Assembly (NCBI GenBank): GCA_030549335.1
Contig: CM060188.1
Location: 10,540,001 to 10,604,000, forward strand
From: Pontederia crassipes
Taxonomy: Eukaryota > Streptophyta > Magnoliopsida > Commelinales > Pontederiaceae
Direction: 5' to 3'
Length of the DNA stretch: 64,000 bases
Shown here piece after piece: positions 48,820 to 59,283 of this stretch. The translations under genes and the position numbers were made by a program. Position 1 is the stretch's first letter. Every line of letters begins with the position of its first letter. The notes beneath the pieces are model-generated. The model saw only the letters and a program-made list of their open reading frames with translations, was not told where the DNA came from and ran no database searches.

Positions 48820-50385
48820 TTTGTATTTGTTCTTCCATGTCCTATGTATGGGGGCTGATGATGTTGGGTATTTTGTGCTTTTCTTCTTTCATGTTGCCTC
48901 ACTAATACTCAGTGATCTTTTCACTTCAGATGAATATTATGTTTTGTTTTGTATTCGATGCCTAAGAAAAAAAATTGTGATTCAGCTACCTATGCCTGTT
49001 GACTGCAATCCCTTTTATTCCAGTGGCTCCATTGGCTCCGACAATGAAGGAAACTAGGAAAGTGATGTTAATGGTCTTCTGGCATTCTAGCCATCTTCAG
49101 TGTTACATCAACCAAAAATTTATGATTGACATTTTTGTAATCTTTTCTGATCCTGCTCTTGGACCAATGTGGAGACAACTTATGTTTTGTTATACCTTTC
49201 ACTCCTATTTGATTAAAAGAACATCCTCGAGACAGGGATAGTTGTCCACAGGGGATAAAAAAGTTGACAAGAATCATTCAAAAAAGTTTTTTGGAGTTGC
49301 GAATGGTGCATCAGATGCACATATGTTCTGCAGTAGTCATGACTCGTGATAAAACTCCCAATGCATCATTATGCATGTTATAATATATATATACACACTA
49401 TGAAGACAATATTGCGGCCATCCCTTTATCTTCTCTAAGTTTTCCTTTGCTTGTGGTGTGAAATTGATTGGGTGATGAGAATTGACGCCATTGTTTGAAT
49501 TGCTGCATTCTGCTGTCACTTTTTAGGCGATAATCTTTTGTGATGACCAAGACTGCGGAGGAGCATGCCATTGCTCGGTGGGCATGTCATTTTTAGGCGA
49601 TAATCAAATCAAATGCTTGAACAAATGGTATGGGCAGAGCCTTTAGGCCCGTGATCCCAGGTTCATGTGCAGCTTTGGTTAATGCTTTAGCTTCATAAGT
49701 ATTAAAGGAGACCTCAAACAACTCATCACAAGCGATATCAACAGTTGCCATTTACTTAATGAGCTGATGCACTCTTATCAAAATATTTTGTAATTTTAAC
49801 CTTGTATCAACTTTTTTTCGTTTCCTTTCTTGTATAACAACGTAATCCTCAAAATATTCCTATTTGCTAATATTCTAATCGAGCAGCCTTTTAACTCAAA
49901 TTTCTATTAATTGAATTCTACCATTATACCCATAGCTGGATAATTTATAAAAGCAAGCTTCATGATCTGAAACTGCTTAAGGTTTAGTTTGTGCGTTAAC
50001 TTGTCATACTTCAAATAAGAGTTGTTCAAATGGTAAAGACTTTGATTCATCTGTCTCCATCTCAAACTTGTAAATCGGTTGCATAATAATCCGGACTGAT
50101 AATCAAATCAACAAGCCGCATGACAAGAAAATGATTGATATATACAATCATAATGATACTAAACACTGTTTTGGTGCCCCAAATTTGCAGAGGCTGCAAC
50201 CATTCAATTTGGGCCCCTAATTAATCAAAATGTCACGATCTGTAATAAGAATCGCAGCACTAATTGAAGTGGAAATTTTCTGATGGAGAGAACTGAAATC
50301 GACCCCTTTTTATTAGCTGCTACCACTAATCTAAACTGAACTGAACTAGTTGATTAAGAGACTTTTATGTATAAAATGAATTAAT
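48820..50385. other. Spacer between the DHAR relic and the TIGR01589-type gene
   Basis: AT-rich sequence with no supported gene; the DHAR relic does not continue recognisably. The 48-49 kb frames on the plus strand are short and lack splice support. Confidence 0.5.
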
Positions 50386-50778
50386 CTACTCTGCGTTCAG
50401 GAGCAGACTTTGGAGCTTCTCCAGGCTCTCCTCCTCCAGCGTCGACTGCTGCCGTCTCCGGCACTCGTACTCTGAAAAGAACTCCTCGTTCTCCTTCTCC
50501 ATCTCCTTCCAAACTACATACAGATAACACCCAATTCTGATCAGCGTTAATTCCTGCAGACATATATTGTAATGCAAGGGATCGAGGAATTTAGTACATG
50601 TAGTCCATGTGTACTGACCGGTGGAGGTGATGACAGGCATGATGTTGGCACGGTCCTTGAGCAGCCCCATGCACTCCTCCATGCTCAAGTGGAACAGCAG
50701 GCACGTCTCAATTAGGTGCTGCACCTGAAATGATATCACACACTATAAACACAGATTTACTTCACCCATGTTCAAGCA

Positions 50779-50858
<80 letters not shown>

Positions 50859-50971
50859 GATTCAGTTTTCTCTCAGGAAACTAGCAAATAGGTAACTTCT
50901 ACTGATCAGCTTAATTAAACGATGACAAAACGTACCATTCTAATGTATGATTCAGCTGAAGCATCTCTCAT
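50386..50971 (-). CDS. Small plant-specific protein, TIGR01589-type
   Basis: Exons on the minus strand: 50971-50936, 50724-50619, 50513-50386; 89 residues, phases matching. The protein begins MRDASAESYIRM|VQHLIETC and continues MEECMGLLKDRANIMPVITS, TVWKEMEKENEEFFSEYECR and an acidic tail. The pattern (Y-I-x-x-V-Q-H-L-I-E-x-C-L, ITSTVWKELEKEN.EFF) is that of a conserved angiosperm family of unknown function known as TIGR01589. No transmembrane or signal segment is seen; it is likely a small helical protein. The start at 50971 is the first methionine close upstream of the conserved block; the frame stays open for a short way further upstream. Introns are short, and intron 1 contains a 74-bp CT microsatellite. 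Confidence 0.85.
50783..50856. repeat. (CT)n microsatellite in intron 1 of the TIGR01589-type gene
   Basis: About 37 uninterrupted CT units between exons 1 and 2. Confidence 0.98.
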
Positions 50972-51009
50972 GCTTAGACTCAACGTTTCAAGATCCAAAA
51001 AGAGAGCTG

Positions 51010-51038
51010 GAGGGGGGGGGGGGGGGGGGGGGGGGGGG
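51010..51038. repeat. Poly(G) run
   Basis: 29 consecutive G residues about 40 bp upstream of the TIGR01589-type start codon (poly-C on the gene's sense strand). The exact length may be affected by sequencing error in homopolymers. Confidence 0.85.
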
Positions 51039-51817
51039 TGAGAGAGAGAGTGGGGGAATGATTCGATGAGATATTGCAGGGGAGCTATTTATATAGACGG
51101 GTAAAGAATAAAAGATCCTGCAGAGGCGTCCTAGCTGGACAAGGGGGGAGAGAGAGGGGCCACGTGAGAGGGTGGAGATCATTGGATGAAACGAGATTGC
51201 GGGGATCTTGTACACACAATATATCTGAGTAAAAGTGAAGATCCTGCAGGGCGTGGGCATCCAAGTCGGACAAGAGCCACACCCCTTCACATGCCCCGTG
51301 GGCCTTCGTTAATCATCCTCTTTCTCGCGCGTGACGAAGCAAATTTTAGCAGGATGTTTCATCCAGAATCCGGCGGCCTCGCTCTGGTTCTTATCCTCCA
51401 CGCAACAACAATCCTTGGTGCTTGTCAAATACTCAACGTACGTGGTAAATTTCCTGTAGCCAACTAGCCACAGAGAGAGAGAGAGAATATGCCCTGCAAA
51501 TCTAGGGCGACACGGCAAGGATCAGGTATCAGATTGCGACATATATGCCAAACGAATATAGCGTAGCACAGAGGTTTCCTTGTAATCATCGTAAAAGATC
51601 AAGTATGAATTCCATCAGGGTCATAATAAGGCTAATGAATGAGCAAAAATAAAATGTAAACCAACCATAACGCAACCGAGCCATGCACGAAGAGGCCATC
51701 AGACTGCAAGCACAAATTAACCATGAAGGACAGCAAGGTCGAAAGGGGAAGAAAATGGAAGCCAAATAGGGCGATCATTATTTGAGAGGGGACAAAAAAA
51801 AAAGTTCGTGTAATGTA
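51039..51817. other. 5' flank of the TIGR01589-type gene
   Basis: No coding region is seen. An approximate direct repeat is present: aagatcctgcagaggcgtcc...gagctatttata-type text near 51075-51140 recurs as aagatcctgcagggcgtggg near 51238-51260. A second GA run sits at 51473-51486. Confidence 0.45.
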
Positions 51818-51876
51818 CACAACCAAAAGGAAAAACAGATCAGAGAAGATTAACTTCAGGTTGCAAGAAGAAATAA
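51818..51876 (+). repeat. Left piece of a cupin-unit repeat (copy C), split by the CACTA element
   Basis: The sequence acaaccaaaaggaaaaacag, agaagattaacttcaggttg and caagaagaaataa matches 57968-58025 and 62595-62655. Its continuation is found on the other side of the CACTA element, at 57102-57345 (cacatgaagcatcgg..., cctatgcatgg, gaaagaatcttgagcattc). It is a degenerate ~300-bp remnant of the unit that carries the cupin gene. Confidence 0.85.
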
Positions 51877-52860
51877 TACTACAAGAAAAACACCGATTTC
51901 CGACGGTTCGTTTTCGAAGGACGAAAATTCGTCTGAAATACCGTTTCGGCGGATCGAATAATCCGTCGAAATTATCGTCGGATAAGTTTTCGACGGTTTT
52001 AGCCGTCTGAACTTACGACGGTTGAAAATTCGTCGAAACTTTCCGTCGAAAATTTCGATCGTACCCGTCGAAGATATTAAAATCGGCTGATCCATTTCCA
52101 TTGTGGTCTTTCGACGGTTTCGACGGTTCAGACCGTCGAAAGTTTCGACGGTTCACGTATCCGTCGAAAGTTTCGACGGTCTTAGCCGTCGAAATATCTT
52201 AACGTTAATGGGTTATCTGTATTTTATTTTTCGACGGTTTCGACCGTCGAAAGTTGCGACATTTCACAGAACCGTCGATATTTCGATGGTCAGACCCATC
52301 GAAATGTTAACTAATTTTAATTCTATTTTAAATATTTTCGATGGTTTTGACCGTCAAAAATGAAAATTTATAATTTATATAATTTTATTTCACTTGATAT
52401 ATATTATTATATATTTCGATGGTTAAAACCGTCGAAAGTTTCGACGGTTTGGAGAACCGTCGAATGTTTTGACGGTTCGTCCAATGGGTTTGACCGTCTT
52501 AATTCGAATTAATATTTTATTGTATTTACCTATTTCTTGACGGTTCCGACCGTCAAAAATTGGCTATATAAATATCCGACCCCACTGTCACTTCCTCGAT
52601 TTTCCTCTCTTTTATACTCGATCGCCAGCGCAAGAGACGTTCGGCGGCGACCTCTGTTGACCTTCTTGGCATTCGCACTCCACCAAACGCCTGCCAGTTG
52701 GACCGTCGGCTATCGGCGCCTGTGTCCAATATTTACCTATTGCGCTCGCTCGCCGCCTGAAGCCGTCGTCCGCCGCCAGCAGGCCGACCCGCCGCCGCGT
52801 CTGCAACCTCCGTCTCCAGCGCAGGTAGGCTCTCCGGCCTCTCTCTTAGCCTCCGCCCTC

Positions 52861-53006
52861 CATGCTCTCTCCGCCCTCCCAGATCCGGCCGCCCTTCGTG
52901 CTCTCTCCGCCCTCCCAGATCCGGCCGCCCTCCGTGCTCTCTCCACCCTCCCAGATCCGGTCGCCCTCTATGCTCTCTCCGCCCTCCTAGATCCGGCCGC
53001 CCTCCG
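52861..53006 (+). repeat. 36-bp tandem repeat, about four units, in the CACTA element
   Basis: Units of the form cgtgctctctccgccctccc plus agatccggccgccctc follow each other with a few substitutions. In one frame they give repeated Ala-Leu-Ser-Ala-Leu-Pro-Asp-Pro-Ala-Ala. The repeat explains the long open frame at 52537-53220, which has no other coding evidence. Confidence 0.88.
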
Positions 53007-53639
53007 CGCATGGCGGGCAGATCTGGTCGCCACGGCGAGCAGATCTGGCCGTCACGATGGTCGGATACGATCGTCCTCCACGCGTGGCGGGCAGATCTGG
53101 CCGTCGCAATGGATCCGGCCGCGCTCCGTTCATGCCGCGGTGGCCGCCGGATCCGCCCTCCTCGTGCTGCGGCCAGATCTGGACGCGGAGGCGGCCGGAC
53201 CTTTTCATCTTGATTGTTAGAGATAAAATCAAGAATGCAAAACAAAATGTATTTGTTGTTTGAATGCAAAACAAAACAATTTTATCATAGGACATCATTG
53301 AGAAGCAATGGCTCGATCTACAGGTGCAAGATATTGTCTTTTTTTTCTTCTTCTTCCATTATGAGTAATTCAGACCATGCATCATATTCGATAATGAAGA
53401 TTGTTGGGTTGCACATTTCTTGTGCTTTGCAAGTAGGCATTGCTCCTTTCTTGTTTTCGTATTTGTTCTTAAGGGTTCTTGTTGTGTGGAAAGATGAGAT
53501 TTTTTAATAATTTCCAAAGAAGACCAGGGACAAAGCACAATGGTGTGTTGTAATAAAGACGAAGGCAAGAAGCAGGATAGAAATAGATGGCGCGTTACAA
53601 TGTGCATACCAAGATGACTCACATACTTCTGTGGCACCC

Positions 53640-53792
53640 ATTATAGATATCGAATTAGTCGACGATCTACATGATTCAGAACAAGTATTTGAAAACTTCG
53701 ATAATGCCGACATACAAAATGACGAGAATGCTTCGGACGAAGATGAAATTGAGACTACGTCATCTTCAGATGATGATGATGATGAATATTAG
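53640..53792 (+). pseudogene. Acidic C-terminal remnant of a CACTA transposase
   Basis: One frame reads IIDIELVDDLHDSEQVFENF, then NADIQNDENASDEDEIETTS and SSDDDDDEY before TAG. A run of acidic residues just before the stop, directly upstream of the second gene, is where TNP2-type CACTA transposases end. The catalytic part is absent from the element. Assignment is by position and composition, not by a conserved domain. Confidence 0.45.
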
Positions 53793-53984
53793 TCATGTGG
53801 TAACTCAGATGATGACTAATGTTATTATTAGCTAATGTCACGCTCATGTAATATTTTTATCTTATGACTATCGGGATCTTGTATTACGACTGTTGTTATC
53901 TTACGAATTGTTCACTTACGACTAATATTGATGTTGTATCCTAATGATTTATTCAAATTATCATATGTCGCCATATTGTACACA

Positions 53985-55690
53985 ATGTTAGCGATGCATG
54001 TTGACGATCATTCGGATCGGCGGATGCCTGACGAGGACGGTGCATTTCCATATTCGCTTCCATCTCGTGAGTGTTTGAAATAATGATCACAATTTTACAC
54101 ATAAACTTAATCAAATTAATTAATTTATTTTTTATAAGCGCTTTCGGGTATTAGGAATTGGTTCTCGAGTTATATGACACAAGACGTAACCGAATATGGT
54201 CAGGTCGAAATGTTGTCAAATTAGAGTTTTGTATCAATTGTGAATTTGACTTGCATTAATTTTTTTATCATGCATATGTTTCGTTTTGGTAAAAGAAAAA
54301 ATAAGGAAAAGGAGAAGGTCGTCCCTAGAGATAATTCGACTCTGCCAGCTCCTAGATCAGTTACAGGCATTCGCATAATAGAACGGCAGTCTCCTTCGCC
54401 AGCTCCTTCCTCTCACCCTGATATTGCGGACCTGGAGACACAATTGCCGGAAGAACCCATTAGAGCTCCTGATTCCGTGGAAGGCTCAGATCAGGCTTCG
54501 TCAAATCATGTGCACAAAGCATACTTACAGCCAGATGGTAATTTAGGGTAAGTGTTATTTTATGTATTTCGAATCCTTATTCATTTTGTGATTCACCCAT
54601 CGCATTTTATAATTTCGTATTCTTTAAGGTTTGTACCGTCGAAGCCCGTGGCTGTCGCAGTTACTAAGGTGTTGCGACATAGGTATACTGATGCGTGGCT
54701 TACATGGAGGGAAGTTTCTTATACCACGAGACAGATCTATTTAATGAATTTCAGGTATCCTTAGAAGCCAACTTGGTCATTAAAATTTATCTTCGTACTA
54801 ATTTAATTATTTTTATATACATGCAGGCTAATGTGTGGTGGGATCCCGATAATATGGAACAAATGTGGAAGGCTTTTAATTCTCGGTGCTCAGAGATTAT
54901 CCGCGATGCTTTCGGAAGCTCGAGTTGCTGGAGAATGGTCCAATTGGATCCCCGAGGCTATTTGGATCGAATTGTTACGAAAGTGGTCCATCGATGAGTA
55001 CAAATCAAAGTGCGAAAAAGCAAAAACAAGTCGAGAGTCCGACCAGGGAGCATGCTTGCATTCGGGTGGATCTGTATGCACGAGCACGATTGTCAAGAAA
55101 ATGGTAAAGTTTTTTAATATTGTGTCGACAAAATATTATACTTTATTTAACATTTTTAACTACAGTAGAAAGAGACGGGTAGACCACCTATTCATGACGA
55201 AGTATTTCTTCAAACTCATCAGAAGAAGAACAAAGAATGGATTTCATCATTTGCTCGGAAGACATATGTATGTAAATATAAGTGCCTCTTATTTTTTTAA
55301 ATTTTAAGTAAATCTATAAGATAGTAAAATCGTCATTGATTTATCTTATTTTTTTAATATCGTTGATTTATCCTTTTTCTAATTTCAGGAGTCTTAAAAA
55401 AAAGAGAAATCGAGCACATTACACAAGCCATGTAGGAGGGGACCACACCGCTGACCCTAAGACAACTTTGGACAGACCACGTCAGGGTGAAGAAGGGTCG
55501 CATTTACAGCCTCAGACCTTCTGTTAATACTGCAAATATTGGATATGGTCGTAAATCAATTTCATGTTCAGGTTCTTCTGGTCAAGGTATGAAACAAATT
55601 CTTGATCAGATGAGACAGGAGATCAGGCAAGAGATCAGGTAGGAGGTTACGCACGAAATCGGAAAGGAGTTTGAAGAACATGAACGTCGT
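53985..55690 (+). pseudogene. Second CACTA gene, Ptta/En/Spm (Transposase_24-type) protein, broken
   Basis: Exon-like pieces on the plus strand: 53985-54070 (MLAMHVDDHSDRRMPDEDGAF), 54270-54548 (FGKRKNKEKEKVVPRDNSTL...), 54628-54755, 54825-55105, 55166-55265 and 55388-55690. Conserved text of plant Transposase_24 proteins is clear: RHRYTDAWLTWREVS, WWDPDNMEQMWKAFNSRC, WIPEAIWIELLRKWSIDEYK, DEVFLQTHQKKNKEWISSFA and KKREIEHITQAM, then a Gln/Glu-rich tail. Such proteins are carried by En/Spm elements beside the main transposase. The last exon has in-frame stops (TAA near 55395 and TAG at 55640-55642, the latter where CAG is expected), and other frame changes are likely. Not functional as read. 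Confidence 0.8.
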
Positions 55691-55692
55691 AC

Positions 55693-56015
55693 CAAATCAA
55701 AGTTGCGGGACATTCTAGTTATAAATTAAAGTTAGGGGACTGTTTAAAAATCGACTCAAAGTTGAGGGACGATCCGTGAATTATCCGATTTAGTAATTAG
55801 TGTTAAATGACGTGGATGACTTGAATGACGTGGATGAAAGAGAAATGACTTACGTGGCGACCACATATGCAAGACAATCGAAAAATCTACTATCATCGAT
55901 CATGGGAACTAATTATGCAAGAAAATCAAAGATGAGAAACGTTCTGATCACAAATTAAAATTGAGGAATCGATTAAAAATTGACTTAAAATTGAAGAACT
56001 AATTGTGATGTCCCA
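55693..56015. mobile_element. Single arm of the fold-back element family, inside the CACTA element
   Basis: Text such as gggacattctagttataaat, actcaaagttgagggacgat, cgtggatgacttgaatgacg and ctactatcatcgatcatggg matches the right arm of the fold-back element at 35318-35694. Only one arm is present. It sits at the 3' end of the second CACTA gene, so it was either inserted into, or captured by, the transposon. Confidence 0.75.
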
Positions 56016-57101
56016 CAAAAGGAATCAAATTTTTTTTACTGCAGAGATTGTAGGAGGAACGAGAAGCAGGAGGAAACCAATTTTTTTACTATTGTTTTTT
56101 GTTGTTGTTTATCTGCACTGCGATTTTTTGTTGTTGTTCATTTATATTAAGTTTTTTCAGTGAATTTTATGTCAGGATAAATATTGATCATTGATAAATG
56201 ATTAAACGATCTAGATTACTCTTATAAATGAAAGTAGTGATGATCGAGGTGCCTTGCGAAAAGGTGGATCGAATTGCCAATTCATAAAGTTCTTGAGATC
56301 CGACGATCTCTTTGCTCGGCCCATGTGTCCATCTTCTTCGTGACCAAGACCACATCTCTTTGCTCGGCCCATCTCTTTGCTTACCATCTTTATGTTTCCA
56401 CAACATTATAATGATTGGCATTTGTGTTGGACAATTGTTATATTTGGATATTATGTGTTGTGTTGTGTTGCATTTCTTATGTTTAGATAATTGAAGTGTT
56501 CTGTGTTGACTTATAATTATGTGATGGACAATTGTTGTGTTACATATTATTATCCAAATGGATCCTTTGTTGTATTATCTGTTTGGATAGCCAATTTTTG
56601 AAATTTTTTTATTTTTTTATTGTTTTCGAAAACATTAAAAAAATTAATCATCAACAATTGATTTTTTCGATACTTATCGACGGTTCTAACCATCCGTATA
56701 AGCTTATAGACGGTCTTAACCGTCGCTAAGCATCGATGGTTTTAACCGTCGAAAGTTAACGATAGTTTGAGCTGTCGAAACTCAACTGTTGAGTCGACGG
56801 CTCAAACCGTCGATATGAATTTTTGACAGTTTGAACCGTCGATAGTATCGATAGTTCAAACCATCGATACATATCGACGACTCAAACCGTCTTAAATCTT
56901 CAACGTTCGACAGCCACGCCCGTCAGCTGGACCGTCGAAGATGTCGACGATTCAGAAATAATCGTCGCAAATCGTTTGCGACGCGTCATTTTTGCACGGA
57001 CGCTATTCGTAAAAAAATCCGTCGAAAAATGTTATTTTCGACGGTTCTAGTCAAATTACATACGGTTTTGACCGTCTGTAATAACTTATTTTCTTATAGT
57101 G

Positions 57102-57345
57102 CAACACATGAAGCATCGGAAAACAAATCGAAACCTATGCATGGACACAATGCTTGACCGATGTGTTGATTTTAATAATTCATTCATCAGAATGATGTAT
57201 TGTACAAAATTTTTGCATGATCCAGAGTGGAATGATTCTGCCAATGGATATATGCTCAATAGCTTTGAATGCTCGGGGCCTCCACTTAGAACATATGCAT
57301 GTGCGAATAGATCAAAGAAAGAATCTTGAGCATTCTTGTTTCACT
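57102..57345 (+). repeat. Right piece of cupin-unit repeat copy C
   Basis: Continuation of 51818-51876 after the CACTA element. It matches 58027-58280 and 62660-62860, including the segments cctatgcatgga, cattcatcag, cagagtggaatg and catatgcatgtg. It ends where the next unit begins (about 57353). Several small indels distinguish it from the other copies, so it is the oldest or least constrained copy. Confidence 0.85.
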
Positions 57346-57352
57346 ATACCTA

Positions 57353-59283
57353 AAATTTTCAAATTTATTAAGACTAAAATAATGACCTCTAAATTTTAGA
57401 ATCTTACACAACAAAAAATTAACACAAATGCACGATATCAAATTCACATGGAGAAAAAATTATCATTAAATTAGAGATATGTACACCAACTAATAATATT
57501 GACAATTAACGAAAGATAAAAATAACTAATAGACTATAACTACATAGAAAAGTTTAGCAATACTACACTTTTGAAATTTTGAATGAATCGATCTAAAAAA
57601 ACAAAGTATCTAATATAAATATAAGTGTATACCGAAATCAATGGAGAAAGATAGTCTCAAAATTAATTTCGTTACATTCACGTACATTAGATCTAGTCAT
57701 TCATCACAAATATACACGTCAACACTCACACCTTCGCTCCATTAATCAACTATCAACACAACAATTTCACTGAGAATTTAACGGAACTATTCTCGCAACT
57801 TAAGTTAACAATGGAAAAGATAATCCTTTTAAGAGCCTTCCCATAGGATCTATCTTGAAGCTCAACAATGAATACCCCAACACATGTGTTTTTAGGCTTA
57901 ATTTTAAGAATTCAATATCTAGTGTTATCGAAAGAAATGATTTTCACCTAATTTTAACAATTCAAAGCATACAACCAAAAAGAAAAACAAATTAAAGAAG
58001 ATTAACTTCTAGTAATTATAGGAAGAAACAATACATGAGGCATCATAAAACAACCTATGCATGGACTTCATGCTTGGCCGATGTGCTTATGTTAAAAATT
58101 CATTCATCAGAGCGACAAGACTTTTGCATAATCCAGAGTGGAATGGTTCTAAATATTAGGAACAATATGGATATATGATCAATAGCTTTCCGATACATTT
58201 ATGTACTGATGCTTGAGGCCTCCATTAGAACATATGCATGTGCAAAGCCCAGATCATAGAAAGAATCTTGGACATTCTTGTCCCATTGTACCTTAATTGA
58301 AAAAGAATTAAAGTAGGTCAGAGATGTTGAGTGCTATATAAACTATGGTGATCAAACCCTAAAGTTTACTCAATAATTATAATATACTAGAGAAATTTTA
58401 GGCCATCACATATATATTTAAAAAAAATGTCATGTTTGTTTATGGAAAATGCAATATTGCAATAAAAAAATAGATAAGTATTTTTCCTCTATATGTAATA
58501 TGAAAAAAGAAAAAAATCCATGGTGGATATAAAAATCATGTATTTTGAATGCAAATCAAATAATATTAATAAATAAAATATGTGACTTATGATTATTTCA
58601 GAGAGGCATCATTTTTTATTTTCTTAAATGTTTTAAATTTTTATTGTATATATATTTCTTAAATGTTTTAAATTTTATGGTGTGTGTGTGCGCACACATT
58701 TCAACCTTCTCTTTTTCTTTTCCATCTCAACCCCTAACTTATGACTAATTAAGTCAGTTCATGCCGTAGTAATCATCTTTTTCCATATCAAATTTAATGT
58801 TAAGTTCAAATTTAATTTTTCCATCACTAATCTTTCCTCTCCCCTATAATCCTCATATAATCTACACAAGAAAGGTAATTAATTATGATTAAATCTTACA
58901 TCGTATCAATAATTATCCAAAGATATTAAATCTTACATCGTATCATTTGTACCAATCGATTAGGTAATTTTTTAGACAACCGTAACATAACCTCATAGAA
59001 CTTAAAATTTGCAGCACAAACATTAAATGCATCACCATTAAACACCTCACAATTAACAAACTTATTTCCAAATTAAAAGAAAAGTCATCTCTTCGCTTGT
59101 TCATAATGTTTCCTTCGTTGGCAATCGTATAACCACCTAAAGACTTAAATTAGCCTTTTGAACTCTATAAATAATCTCATATTTTCCTTCGGACACTCTC
59201 ACTAAACCCCCTTCATTGCCAATTCTCAATGTTCACCTGCTTCTTGTGATATCTATTCTCTCCTTCCTCTCTTATCCTTCTAT
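57353..59283 (+). repeat. Upstream region of cupin unit A (tandem duplicate of 61984-63867)
   Basis: From aaatttattaagactaaaat (57361) to the start codon at 59284 this ~1.93 kb matches 61991-63867 closely, with mainly single-base changes and microsatellite differences (a TG-rich tract at 58680 versus a TA tract at 63225). The offset is 4630 bp at the left and 4584 bp at the right. It contains the promoter of the cupin pseudogene, including a TATA box. Confidence 0.95.
59166..59173 (+). promoter_or_regulatory. TATA box of cupin unit A
   Basis: TATAAATA lies 118 bp before the start codon and is conserved at the matching place in unit B (63750-63757). A pyrimidine-rich leader (tctctccttcctctcttatc) follows in both. 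Confidence 0.7.

Larger units (their letters stand above)
51877..57101. mobile_element. CACTA (En/Spm) DNA transposon, 5.2 kb, decayed
   Basis: The right end reads, inward, CACTATAAGAAAATAAG; the left end reads TACTACAAGAAAAACACC, the same terminus with the first C changed to T. Flanks are taa (51874-51876) and caa (57102-57104), a 3-bp target duplication with one change. Both subterminal regions are packed with cgacggtt / aaccgtcg repeats in both orientations (51900-52570 and 56680-57070), as expected for transposase-binding arrays of this superfamily. The interior has a GC-rich tandem repeat, an acidic C-terminal transposase remnant and a second gene of the Transposase_24 type. Most of the main TNP2-type transposase is missing, so the copy is non-autonomous. 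The cupin-unit copies at 58.0 and 62.6 kb show the empty site. Confidence 0.93.

Noticed and set aside
52537-53220. 227-residue Ala/Leu/Pro/Arg-rich open frame in the CACTA element
   Set aside because: The length is explained by GC-rich 36-bp tandem repeats that lack stops; the content is low-complexity and several frames are open at once.
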